Assembly (NCBI GenBank): GCA_964557545.1
Contig: CAZLAK010000063.1
Coordinates: 1 to 7,029 of the forward strand
From: CAZLAK01 sp964557545
Lineage (GTDB): Bacteria; Bacillota; Desulfotomaculia; Desulfotomaculales; Pelotomaculaceae
Direction of reading: 5' to 3'
DNA length: 7,029 nucleotides
A program made the position numbers and the translations under genes. This document shows positions 1 to 6,561 of the stretch, piece by piece. Each line of letters opens with the position of its first letter. Position 1 is the stretch's first letter. The notes under the pieces were generated by a model. The model was not told the DNA's origin, did not search any database, and saw only the letters and a program-made list of their open reading frames with translations.

Positions 1-815
1 ATGGTGAAAATGCCGTTTTTAAAGAGCCTTAAGTCCAGCATGGGTTCGGGGATAGCCAGTTCGATGATGGTAAAGAGGAGCAGGGAGAAAAACGAGACTG
101 TGAAGAGGCTGACGATGTAGTAAGAACTCCAGCCTTTGCTCTGGCCCTGGCTCAAAGCAAGCAGCAGAGTAAAACAGCCGAGGGCGCAAGTAATAAAGCC
201 CCACCAGTCGGCCTTGGCCTCCTTTTGTCCGGGGATTTCCGGCAGGAGGAGGTAGCCCAAGAGGATGCCGGCCAGCCCTATTGGAATGTTCATGGTGAAG
301 AGCAGGTGCCAGCTGAAGTGGTCGATGATGTACCCGCCGAGCGTAGGGCCCACCGCCGGGGCAAATACAGCGGCCAGGCCCCAAATACCGAGGGCCAGGC
401 CAATTTTTTCCCGCGGCACAATTTTGTACACAATGGCCATACTGATGGGCATGATGGCACCGCCGCCAATGCCCTGCACCACCCTGGCAGCGATGAGGGC
501 CCCGTTGCTCCAGGCAAAGCTGCAGAAAAGCGAGCCCGATATAAAGATGGCCAGGGAAGCAATATACACCTTTTTAACGCCTAAGCTGTCGCCTAAGTAA
601 CCGGTGACCGGTATGACGACGCCGCAAACGAGCATGTAGGCCGTCAGCACCCACTGGGCGTCGTCCGCCGATACTCCGTAAATGGTCATCAGCTTAGGCA
701 AAGCCACGTTTATGGAGCTGTTGTTCAAAATGGACATAAAAGCCCCCACGATTACGACCAGAAGAGGGAGCCAAAAAGATCCGTTGCCGGAGCCGGTGCT
801 TTCCGCGCGCCCCAC
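1..815 (-). CDS. DHA2 (EmrB/QacA-type) MFS multidrug exporter, partial (C-terminus off the left edge)
   Basis: This gene encodes a proton-driven drug exporter of the major facilitator superfamily in the cytoplasmic membrane. Only 271 codons are present, roughly the first 7-8 of the usual 14 helices. The GTG start at 815 is 5 nt downstream of GGAGGGG and gives the expected short N-tail before helix 1. Visible family marks are the helix 1 motif ending INVALP (residues 35-40), a motif A-like loop GYLGDSLGVKK (72-82), RVVQGIGGG (111-119), the antiporter motif C region GLAAVFAPAVGPTLGGY (146-162), MNIPIG (175-180) and the DHA2-type DWWG (203-206). The acidic residue common in helix 1 (L-D-T-T in EmrB) is asparagine here (N31). 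The gene diverges from the RND operon, so the two export systems may share regulation. Substrate is unknown. Family assignment is firm; the subfamily is inferred from the motifs. Confidence 0.93.
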   Translation of the reverse strand, partial: MGRAESTGSGNGSFWLPLLVVIVGAFMSILNNSSINVALPKLMTIYGVSADDAQWVLTAYMLVCGVVIPVTGYLGDSLGVKKVYIASLAIFISGSLFCSFAWSNGALIAARVVQGIGGGAIMPISMAIVYKIVPREKIGLALGIWGLAAVFAPAVGPTLGGYIIDHFSWHLLFTMNIPIGLAGILLGYLLLPEIPGQKEAKADWWGFITCALGCFTLLLALSQGQSKGWSSYYIVSLFTVSFFSLLLFTIIELAIPEPMLDLRLFKNGIFT

Positions 816-820
816 AAAAA

Positions 821-827
821 CCCCTCC
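821..827 (-). promoter_or_regulatory. Ribosome binding site for the MFS exporter (GTG start)
   Basis: GGAGGGG reads on the minus strand and is separated by five T residues from the GTG at 815-813. This spacing supports GTG over the downstream in-frame ATG (residue 27), which lies inside helix 1. Confidence 0.8.
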
Positions 828-853
828 AGTTAGTTTGTGAGGTAATATTTTCG

Positions 854-882
854 TTGACTGCTGCTGACCCGGATAATAAAAT
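854..882 (+). promoter_or_regulatory. Sigma-A promoter of the RND efflux operon
   Basis: TTGACT (854-859) and TAAAAT (877-882) are separated by exactly 17 nt, each matching five of six consensus bases. Transcription would start near 889, leaving a leader of about 60 nt that contains the AT-rich repeat at 912-926 and the ribosome binding site GGGAGGT at 939-945, five nt or less from the ATG. Confidence 0.7.
873..878 (-). promoter_or_regulatory. Possible -10 element of the MFS exporter promoter
   Basis: TATTAT on the minus strand matches five of six bases of the sigma-A -10 consensus and lies about 58 nt upstream of the GTG. No good -35 is seen at 16-18 nt; the place is occupied by the palindrome at 886-898. 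If real, it overlaps the rightward promoter, so the two would compete for polymerase or need an activator. This is a weak call. Confidence 0.25.
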
Positions 883-885
883 TAT

Positions 886-898
886 TTTCAGTCTGAAA
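886..898. promoter_or_regulatory. Candidate operator: perfect palindrome TTTCAG-T-CTGAAA
   Basis: Six-base arms are perfectly complementary around one central T. The site begins 3 nt after the -10 of the rightward promoter and covers its likely start site, a typical repressor position. It also lies where the -35 of the leftward MFS promoter would be. A dimeric regulator of MarR, TetR or similar type could bind here, but no regulator gene is in the window, so the identity is open. Confidence 0.45.
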
Positions 899-911
899 TA
901 GTTAACTTACA

Positions 912-926
912 TAATTAATTAATTAA
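912..926. repeat. TAAT/ATTA short tandem repeat in the leader
   Basis: Nearly four copies of a TAAT tetranucleotide lie between the candidate operator and the ribosome binding site of the adaptor gene. The run is self-complementary and strongly AT-rich in an otherwise GC-rich region. It could be a protein-binding or easily melted site; no function can be assigned from sequence. Confidence 0.4.
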
Positions 927-949
927 ACTAATTTTAACGGGAGGTCAAT

Positions 950-2170
950 ATGCGGGGCGAGAAATGGCCAAAAGTATTTTTGTTTCCGGCAGCGGTGGTG
1001 GTGATGTTGCTCGTCCTGCTTGCCGCGGCGGGATGCGCCGGTAAGGGCCAGGCCGCCAAGGGTCAGGCCGGCGGGGCAATGGCCGTGCCGGTGGCGGTGG
1101 AGACAGTAAAGCGCGGGACGGTGGTCAAGGAGATTGTTGCCGGCGGGCAGCTCAGCGCCGTGCACTCGGTGGTGGTGGCGCCCAAGATATCCGGGAAAGT
1201 GGCGTCAGTGCCGGTACAGCTGGGTTCCCGAGTGGCGGCCGGCGACATTTTGTTTACCCTGGACGATGCCGAGATTGCGGCCCAGGTAAGGCAGTCGGAG
1301 GCGGCCCTGGCCGCTGCCCGGGCAAAGCTGGAAGTAGCCGCTTACAACCGGGAAAACGCCCAAAAGCAGTACGAGCGCTACCGGCAGCTCTACGAGCAGG
1401 GGGCCATCTCGGCCGACACTTTTGACGCTTACGTTTTAAAGCTGGAGCAGGCCCGCTCCGGCGAACCGGAGGCGGCGGTGGAGCAGGCGGAGGCAAATCT
1501 CGCCTACTACCGGAACCAGCTGGCCAACACAGTTATTACCTCACCGCTGGACGGGGTAGTGGCCCAGTGCGGCGTAGAGGTGGGGAGCATGGTTACCCCC
1601 TCTACCCAGGCTGTGACCGTGGTGGATCTGAGCAGGATGAAGGTCCAGGTCTTTGTGGGGGAGGAGCACATCGGCAAGATTAAAGAGGGGCAGGAAGCCA
1701 AAGTAGTGGTGCCCGCCCTCGAGGGCCGCTCTTTCACCGGTGTAATAGAAAATTTAAGCCCGGCGGCCGACCAGAAGACCAAGGCCTACACGGTGGAGAT
1801 TGGACTGGATAACCCCGGGGAGGTTTTAAAGCAGGGCATGTTTGCCGAGGTGCACCTGGCCGTGGGTAGGAGCGAAGGGGCGCTCACCGTTCCCGTTGAC
1901 GCCCTTTTGACCAGGTCAGACGGGACGGCGGTCTACACGGTCAAAGACGGGGTGGCCAAGGAAACCCGTGTAGAGACGGGTATATCTGACGGCTCTGTAG
2001 TGGAAATCAAAAGCGGCCTGCAGGAAGGTGACTGGGTAGTAGTGGTAGGCCAGCAGGGCCTCGTGGACGGCGCTAAAGTAATGGTTTCTGAAAGCAGGGT
2101 GCCGGCCCTGGGAGGCGGTGCCGCCAAGCCGCCGGCGGGGTACACTGGGGCGGGCGGCCGCCAGGGCTGA
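950..2170 (+). CDS. RND efflux periplasmic adaptor (membrane fusion protein, HlyD/AcrA type), predicted lipoprotein
   Basis: This 406-residue protein is the adaptor that links an RND pump to the rest of an export complex outside the cytoplasmic membrane. Residues 9-29 form a signal peptide with a lipobox-like AAAGC, so Cys29 is probably lipidated. A low-complexity linker (AGKGQAAKGQAGG) follows. The first lipoyl half is near residues 60-105 (VVAPKISGKV, GDILFTLDD), then an alpha-helical hairpin (about 106-190), and the second lipoyl half with VITSPLDGVV. The beta-barrel and membrane-proximal domains follow (LKQGMFAEVHL; VPVDALL), and the protein ends in a Gly/Ala/Pro-rich tail. The ATG follows GGGAGGT. 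The RND pump gene begins 51 nt downstream and is surely in the same operon. The second hairpin helix contains a G-x-P (residues 171-173) that should break it. Family assignment is very safe; substrate is unknown. Confidence 0.95.
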   Translation: MRGEKWPKVFLFPAAVVVMLLVLLAAAGCAGKGQAAKGQAGGAMAVPVAVETVKRGTVVKEIVAGGQLSAVHSVVVAPKISGKVASVPVQLGSRVAAGDILFTLDDAEIAAQVRQSEAALAAARAKLEVAAYNRENAQKQYERYRQLYEQGAISADTFDAYVLKLEQARSGEPEAAVEQAEANLAYYRNQLANTVITSPLDGVVAQCGVEVGSMVTPSTQAVTVVDLSRMKVQVFVGEEHIGKIKEGQEAKVVVPALEGRSFTGVIENLSPAADQKTKAYTVEIGLDNPGEVLKQGMFAEVHLAVGRSEGALTVPVDALLTRSDGTAVYTVKDGVAKETRVETGISDGSVVEIKSGLQEGDWVVVVGQQGLVDGAKVMVSESRVPALGGGAAKPPAGYTGAGGRQG

Positions 2171-2208
2171 CCTGGCGAACGGTCCGCGCCGGCCATTTTG
2201 ATACGGTG

Positions 2209-2214
2209 AGGGGG
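2209..2214 (+). promoter_or_regulatory. Ribosome binding site for the RND pump (TTG start)
   Basis: AGGGGG lies 7 nt before a TTG at 2222. The TTG gives the canonical RND N-terminus (KIADFSVDRPVTIVMV), so the rare start codon is preferred over any later ATG, which would fall inside helix 1. Confidence 0.8.
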
Positions 2215-2221
2215 AAGCACT

Positions 2222-5200
2222 TTGAAAATTGCCGATTTTTCTGTGGACAGGCCGGTGACCATCGTCATGGTCATCTTGGGCCTTTTAGTGCTGGGCCTCT
2301 TTTCGCTCAGCTTTCTCTCCATTGACCTCTATCCGGAGATTACCAACCCGGCCATAACGGTGGTTGCTTCCTATCCCGGGGCGGGACCGCAGGAGGTGGA
2401 GCACGACGTTACCAAGGTAATCGAGTCGGCGGTGGGCACCATCAGCAATATCGAGAAAGTGAGTTCCACCAGCCAGACCGGCTCCAGTCAGGTTACCCTG
2501 CAGTTTGCCTGGGGTACGAACATGGACACGGCCCTTGCCGACGTGCGGGCGCGCTTAGAGCTCATCAGGGGCCGCCTGCCGGATGCCGTGGAAAATGTCA
2601 ACGTCTACAAATTTGACACCACCATGATGCCCATCATGAGCGTGGCGGTGGCCGGCCGCCAGGACTTGGTCTCTCTCAGGAAGCTGGTGGAGGACGTCAT
2701 CCAGCCCGCTATTGAGCGCGTGGAGGGGGTAGCGGCAGTCACCGTGCGCGGCGGCTTGACCCGCGAGGTACAGGTGCAGGTAAACCCCTGGAAGCTGCAG
2801 CAGTACGGTTTGGGCATAAACCAGGTTATGCAATCCCTGCAGGCGGAAAACGTCGACGTTGCTGGCGGCATTTTACCCAAAGGGCACACTAATTACATAG
2901 TGCGCGGCCTGGCCAAGTACAAGAGCGTGGAGGAAATCGCCAATATACCGGTCCAACTGCCGCAGGGCGGCTTTGTGCACCTGGGCGACCTGGCGGAGGT
3001 AAAAGATACCTTTGCCAAGCAGGAGTCCTACACTCTCTTAAACGGCCAGCCGGCCGTGAGTTTTTCGGTGCAGAAGCAGAGCGGGGCCAACACGGTGGCC
3101 GTGGCCGAGAGGGTAAAAAAGGAGATGGAGAACCTCAAAAACCAACTGCCCGGGGACATTCAGTTTGCCGTTGCCTTTGACCAGTCGGAGACCATCAGGA
3201 ACTCCATTAACGACGTGGCGCGCACCATTGTGCTGGGCGGCGGGCTGGCCATCCTGGTGCTGCTGATCTTCCTGCGCAACTTTAGGACCACGCTGGTGAT
3301 CGCCCTATCCATACCGTTTGCCATAATTACCACCTTTACCATGATGTACTTCGGCAAGATGAACTTAAACCTCATGTCAATGGGCGGTCTCTCCCTGGGT
3401 GTAGGCCACATGGTGGACTACTCGATTGTTGTACTGGAAAGCATTTACCGCCACCGCCGATCTGGAGAGCCGCCGAAGGAAGCGGCCAAGAGGGGGACGG
3501 CGGAAGTGGGCATGGCGGTAGTGGCATCGGCCCTCACGGTGGCCGTGGTCTTTTTGCCCATGATTTTCGTTAAAGGGCTGGCTGGCCAGTTCTTCAAGCA
3601 GTTTGCCCTCACGGTGGCCTTTTCTCAGCTGGCGGCGCTCTTTGTCTCGCTCACCCTCATCCCCCTCATCTGCTCGCGGCTGTTCGGCAGGCTGGAGGAC
3701 GCCGGTAAGGGCGACAAGTGGTGGCAGCGCCTCTTTAACAAGAGCGAAGCCTGGTACGGGGCGCTGGATGAAAAGTACAGAAAACTCCTAGCCTGGTCCC
3801 TGCAAAAGCGCCTGCTGGTGGTATCTGCGGCGGCCGCCGTAACCGCGGGTAGCTTTTTGCTCGTTCCTTTTGTGGGCAGCGAGTTCTTCCCCTCCCAGGA
3901 CAGCGGCCAGTTCAGCGTGGACGTCCAGCTTCCCCTGGGCACGGTGCTCGAGGACACCGGCCGGGTGATGAGTGCCCTGACGGATGTTGTTTCCCAGGTC
4001 CCAGAAGTGCAGACCGTCCTTACCACCGTGGGCGGGGGAGGCTTTATGGGCGGCTCGCAGACGGAGAGGGGGCAGATTTCTGTGAGGCTTGTGCCCAAGG
4101 CTCAGAGGAGCCGCACTACCGACCAGGTGGTGGAGGAACTGCGCGGCAAGCTGCGCGGCGTCCCCGGTGCTACCATCAGGGTGTCGGTCTCTTCCGGCGT
4201 GGGCGCTTTGAGCCGGGCTTTCAGCGGCCGGCCCATAGAGATCATGATTAAAGGCGATAACCTAGAGGAACTGAAAAACCTGGCCGCTTCGGCTACAGAA
4301 ATTGTTAAGGGGGTGCAGGGCACCCGCCAGGTGCAGAACAGCATGGAGGCCGGCCGGCCCGAACTGCGCATTGCTTTTGACCGCGAGCGGATTGCCAGTA
4401 AGGGGCTGACGACCTCCCAGGTGTCGCAAATAGTCAAAGCTGCCGGCGACGGGGTGGTGGTCAGCAGCATGGACGAAGGGGGAACGGCGGTAGACGTGAG
4501 GGTGCTGTTGAGCCAAAAAGCGCGCCAGTCGACCTCTTCCTTAGAAAATATTTTTGTTGCCCAGGGTGGCGTGCAGGTGCCACTAACAGACCTGGCCCGT
4601 TTTGAGGAGGGCGAGGGGCCCAACGTCATCAACCGCCTTTCCATGTCGCGGGTGGCTTACGTCTACGGCGATTACGCCGGGCGCGACCTGGGCAGCATCC
4701 AGCGGGACATCCGGGCGGGGCTGGCTAAGATGCCGCTGCCGCCGGGCTACATCATCCAGTACGGCGGTCAGCAGCAGGACATGGCCGAGTCCTTTAAGAG
4801 CCTGGGCATGGCGCTGGCGCTCGCCCTGCTGCTGGTCTACATGGTGATGGCCGGGCAGTTTGAGTCGCTGCTCTACCCGTTCTGCATTATGTTCTCCATC
4901 CCGGTTTCAGCCGCCGGGGTGGTGCTGAGCCTGCTCGTCACCGGGCGTGCGTTCAGCATGCCGGCCTACATCGGGATCATCCTGCTGTGCGGCATTGCGG
5001 TGAACAACGCCATTGTGCTCATTGACTACATCAACACCCTCAAAAAGCGCGGCCTGGCACGCGACGAGGCCATCGTAGCCGCCGGTCCGGTGCGCCTGCG
5101 GCCCATTTTGATGACGGCGCTGACCACCCTCTTTGGGCTTTTGCCGCTGGCGCTGGGGTTGGGCGAGGGAACGGAAGTCCAGGCCCCCATGGCCACCGTG

Positions 5201-5353
5201 GTGTTCGGCGGCCTTTTGGTTTCCACCTTCCTCACGCTGATCATCGTGCCGGTAGTTTACACTTTGTTCGACGACCTGGGGCAAAAAGCAGTTGCCTTGT
5301 ACCGGTGCTGGCGGGAGGGAAAAGAGGCGGCTGTCAACAGGGCGCGTGGCTAA
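2222..5353 (+). CDS. RND family efflux pump, inner-membrane transporter (AcrB/MexF-like, HAE class)
   Basis: A 1043-residue proton-driven resistance-nodulation-division exporter of full family length. Helix 1 is near residues 10-32, followed by the first porter/docking region (SIDLYPEITNPAI; YPGAGPQEVE). Helices 2-6 lie at about 327-490, helix 7 near 531-550, then the second periplasmic half beginning VGSEFFPSQDSGQF. Helices 8-12 lie at about 857-1019 and include the signature RPILMTALTTLFGLLPLAL and GEGTEVQAPM. The helix 4 proton-relay aspartate is D399 in GVGHMVDYSIVV. Its neighbour, D408 in AcrB and often N in other members, is Y400, and H396 is also unusual. The helix 10 lysine of AcrB (K940) is replaced by N928 in GIAVNNAIVLID, which is common in this branch. 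The start is TTG. It partners with the adaptor just upstream. Substrate cannot be read from sequence. Confidence 0.97.
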   Translation: MKIADFSVDRPVTIVMVILGLLVLGLFSLSFLSIDLYPEITNPAITVVASYPGAGPQEVEHDVTKVIESAVGTISNIEKVSSTSQTGSSQVTLQFAWGTNMDTALADVRARLELIRGRLPDAVENVNVYKFDTTMMPIMSVAVAGRQDLVSLRKLVEDVIQPAIERVEGVAAVTVRGGLTREVQVQVNPWKLQQYGLGINQVMQSLQAENVDVAGGILPKGHTNYIVRGLAKYKSVEEIANIPVQLPQGGFVHLGDLAEVKDTFAKQESYTLLNGQPAVSFSVQKQSGANTVAVAERVKKEMENLKNQLPGDIQFAVAFDQSETIRNSINDVARTIVLGGGLAILVLLIFLRNFRTTLVIALSIPFAIITTFTMMYFGKMNLNLMSMGGLSLGVGHMVDYSIVVLESIYRHRRSGEPPKEAAKRGTAEVGMAVVASALTVAVVFLPMIFVKGLAGQFFKQFALTVAFSQLAALFVSLTLIPLICSRLFGRLEDAGKGDKWWQRLFNKSEAWYGALDEKYRKLLAWSLQKRLLVVSAAAAVTAGSFLLVPFVGSEFFPSQDSGQFSVDVQLPLGTVLEDTGRVMSALTDVVSQVPEVQTVLTTVGGGGFMGGSQTERGQISVRLVPKAQRSRTTDQVVEELRGKLRGVPGATIRVSVSSGVGALSRAFSGRPIEIMIKGDNLEELKNLAASATEIVKGVQGTRQVQNSMEAGRPELRIAFDRERIASKGLTTSQVSQIVKAAGDGVVVSSMDEGGTAVDVRVLLSQKARQSTSSLENIFVAQGGVQVPLTDLARFEEGEGPNVINRLSMSRVAYVYGDYAGRDLGSIQRDIRAGLAKMPLPPGYIIQYGGQQQDMAESFKSLGMALALALLLVYMVMAGQFESLLYPFCIMFSIPVSAAGVVLSLLVTGRAFSMPAYIGIILLCGIAVNNAIVLIDYINTLKKRGLARDEAIVAAGPVRLRPILMTALTTLFGLLPLALGLGEGTEVQAPMATVVFGGLLVSTFLTLIIVPVVYTLFDDLGQKAVALYRCWREGKEAAVNRARG

Positions 5354-5493
5354 AAATCGCGGGGCTAAAAGTATAGAAAATAAGCGGCTGGCCTTTGCTG
5401 CTTTCAGGCCAGCCTGATCTTTTTTTTTGAGTGCCTCTTTGATGGAAGGGCTGTGGCTCACTCCCGCGGTTGTGACGTCCCGGCACGGGGGGT
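5354..5493. other. Convergent intergenic region
   Basis: This 140-bp gap between the converging RND and DUF6922-like genes holds the terminator at 5386-5428. The rest (5429-5493) is GC-rich with no open frame of note, no clear second terminator for the minus-strand operon and no repeat found by eye. Confidence 0.7.
5386..5428 (+). terminator. Rho-independent terminator of the RND operon, possibly bidirectional
   Basis: A perfect 9-bp stem (GGCTGGCCT at 5386-5394 with AGGCCAGCC at 5406-5414) encloses an 11-nt loop and is followed, after TGATC, by nine T residues (5420-5428). It lies 32 nt past the RND stop codon. Read on the minus strand the same stem is followed by GCTTATTTTC, a poorer T-tract, so it could also end the convergent nucleotidyltransferase operon less efficiently. 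Confidence 0.9.
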
Positions 5494-5784
5494 TTAGCCA
5501 GGTTTTCTCCCCCGGCTCTTCTTTGAACGGCGAAATTCCCTGTCCCAAAAGAAGAGCGACCACATGTTGAGCGTGCGGGGCGGCATCTCCTGCAGGCCCT
5601 CTATGTCCTCTTTGACAATTTTTTTAATTTCCTCCTGGCCTAAGTTTTTGAACAGCCATTTTACCTGCTCCAGTGTGCCCCTGGAGAGCACTGTCTTGAC
5701 AATTAACCGGCAGTGCTTTTCTGTGTCTAACAGCTCAAAGTCGTAATTTCTAAAAAGGCTTTTAAACTCGGAGGGTAGCTTCAT
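5494..5784 (-). CDS. Small DUF6922-like protein, probable partner of the nucleotidyltransferase
   Basis: This 96-residue, mostly helical soluble protein has no signal peptide or membrane segment. Visible features are LFRNYDFELLD (10-20), the core H24-x-R-L-I-V-K-T-V-L-S-R-G (24-36), a helical stretch LEQVKWLFKNLGQEE (38-52) and M-W-S-L-F-F-W (74-80), then a basic tail (RRSKKSRGRK). The pattern recalls the DUF6922 family, small proteins that as I remember often sit beside AbiEii-like nucleotidyltransferases; this could not be searched. It starts 33 nt after the nucleotidyltransferase stop, so the two are almost certainly cotranscribed. The ribosome site is weak (AAAGG 10 nt away, or GAGG only 2 nt away), which hints at translational coupling or low output. 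An antitoxin role is inference from context only. No alternative in-frame start is plausible. Confidence 0.8.
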   Translation of the reverse strand: MKLPSEFKSLFRNYDFELLDTEKHCRLIVKTVLSRGTLEQVKWLFKNLGQEEIKKIVKEDIEGLQEMPPRTLNMWSLFFWDREFRRSKKSRGRKPG

Positions 5785-5817
5785 GGCCTCATAACCTTTA
5801 ATTGTTTTTTTATTGTT

Positions 5818-6534
5818 TTATTGGGAAGCGCCGAGCGCTTTTTCTTTTAGAAACTCTTTTAATGCATTTTTTAAGTAATTTTCTATGTCATCCCGCTTTA
5901 TTTTATCGAACGTCATTCCCAAAGAAATGTCCGCATCTTCTATGTCGGCTGTGTAAATCAATTGCTCTAAAAACAGCCGGGGATTGAAAGCGCTTTCTTC
6001 GCCCATAGAAAATTTCCTTGGCCCTTGTTCCTCTATATACTTGAGGTCTACCTTTCCCGTTTTTAAAAGATAGTAAATATCAATGTAATCCCTGTAGGCG
6101 GCTCTTCTTCCTAAAGTGTAAGCTTTCATTAAGGCTATTTCTTTTAAAGAGGCAAGTTTTATGTTTTTTAATTCTTCACATATTTTTTCTCCGTTAATGA
6201 GTGGTTCTAATAATGGAAAAGGGTAGGCGAGAAAGGTAACTTTAGTCCCGCACACTTGGAGCGTAACCTGGCCGGACTCAATTATCACGGGTGCTGCCTT
6301 GCCCTGCCCGAATTGTCTTGACATTTCCTCTACGATCGACCGGGCATTAATTTTTTCGCTCGGCGTTAAAGTAAAAAAGTCCAGGTCGTAAGATCGCCTA
6401 TGAAGCAACTGCAGGGCCAAAGCGGTGCCGCCTGCCATGTAATACTTCCCGGCCAGGTCACTGCTGCCGATTTTTTTGCATACATACAGCCCGTTTTTGT
6501 CAATGACGTCGGATATTTTCGGCATTTTCTGCAA
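5818..6534 (-). CDS. AbiEii/AbiGii-type nucleotidyltransferase (toxin-family, COG2253-like)
   Basis: With the preferred TTG start this is 238 residues. The family comprises DNA polymerase-beta-like nucleotidyltransferases, including toxins of type IV-like abortive infection systems that modify tRNA or other targets. The diagnostic motif is YYMAGGTALAL (31-41) followed by HRRSYDLDFF (45-54), giving the GG(T/S) and D50-x-D52 metal-binding pair. KVTFLAYPFPLL (98-109) is the usual next strand. KEIALMKAYTLGRRA (131-145) and YRDYIDIYYLL (147-157) carry the conserved K, R and D-x-x-D elements. The C-terminal helical region ends near residue 232. The TTG at 6534 sits 5 nt after AAAAGGAG; the first ATG (residue 4) is 14 nt away. 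A longer frame to 6786 is open, but it passes through the promoter and into the opposite-strand gene. Its base composition is much poorer in GC than its neighbours. The true substrate and toxicity are unknown. Confidence 0.9.
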   Translation of the reverse strand: MQKMPKISDVIDKNGLYVCKKIGSSDLAGKYYMAGGTALALQLLHRRSYDLDFFTLTPSEKINARSIVEEMSRQFGQGKAAPVIIESGQVTLQVCGTKVTFLAYPFPLLEPLINGEKICEELKNIKLASLKEIALMKAYTLGRRAAYRDYIDIYYLLKTGKVDLKYIEEQGPRKFSMGEESAFNPRLFLEQLIYTADIEDADISLGMTFDKIKRDDIENYLKNALKEFLKEKALGASQ

Positions 6535-6539
6535 AGAAG

Positions 6540-6547
6540 CTCCTTTT
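6540..6547 (-). promoter_or_regulatory. Ribosome binding site fixing the nucleotidyltransferase start at TTG
   Basis: AAAAGGAG on the minus strand is followed by CTTCT and then TTG (6534-6532), an ideal spacing of 5 nt. The alternative ATG at 6525 would be 14 nt away. Confidence 0.75.
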
Positions 6548-6561
6548 AGACCTTCACACTC

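Noticed and set aside
225..600. Two overlapping plus-strand open frames opposite the MFS gene
   Set aside because: The minus strand encodes clear DHA2 motifs throughout this interval; the plus-strand frames have no recognisable features and are shadows.
943..948. TTGACC on the minus strand as a -35 for the MFS gene
   Set aside because: It is the complement of the adaptor's ribosome site, and 16-18 nt further on there is no acceptable -10.
4102..4644. 180-codon minus-strand open frame inside the RND pump gene
   Set aside because: Shadow of a conserved coding region; no ribosome site or family pattern.
4907..5563. 218-codon minus-strand open frame across the RND 3' end and terminator
   Set aside because: It is antisense to conserved RND helices 8-12, runs through the terminator hairpin, and its composition is that of a GC-rich shadow frame.
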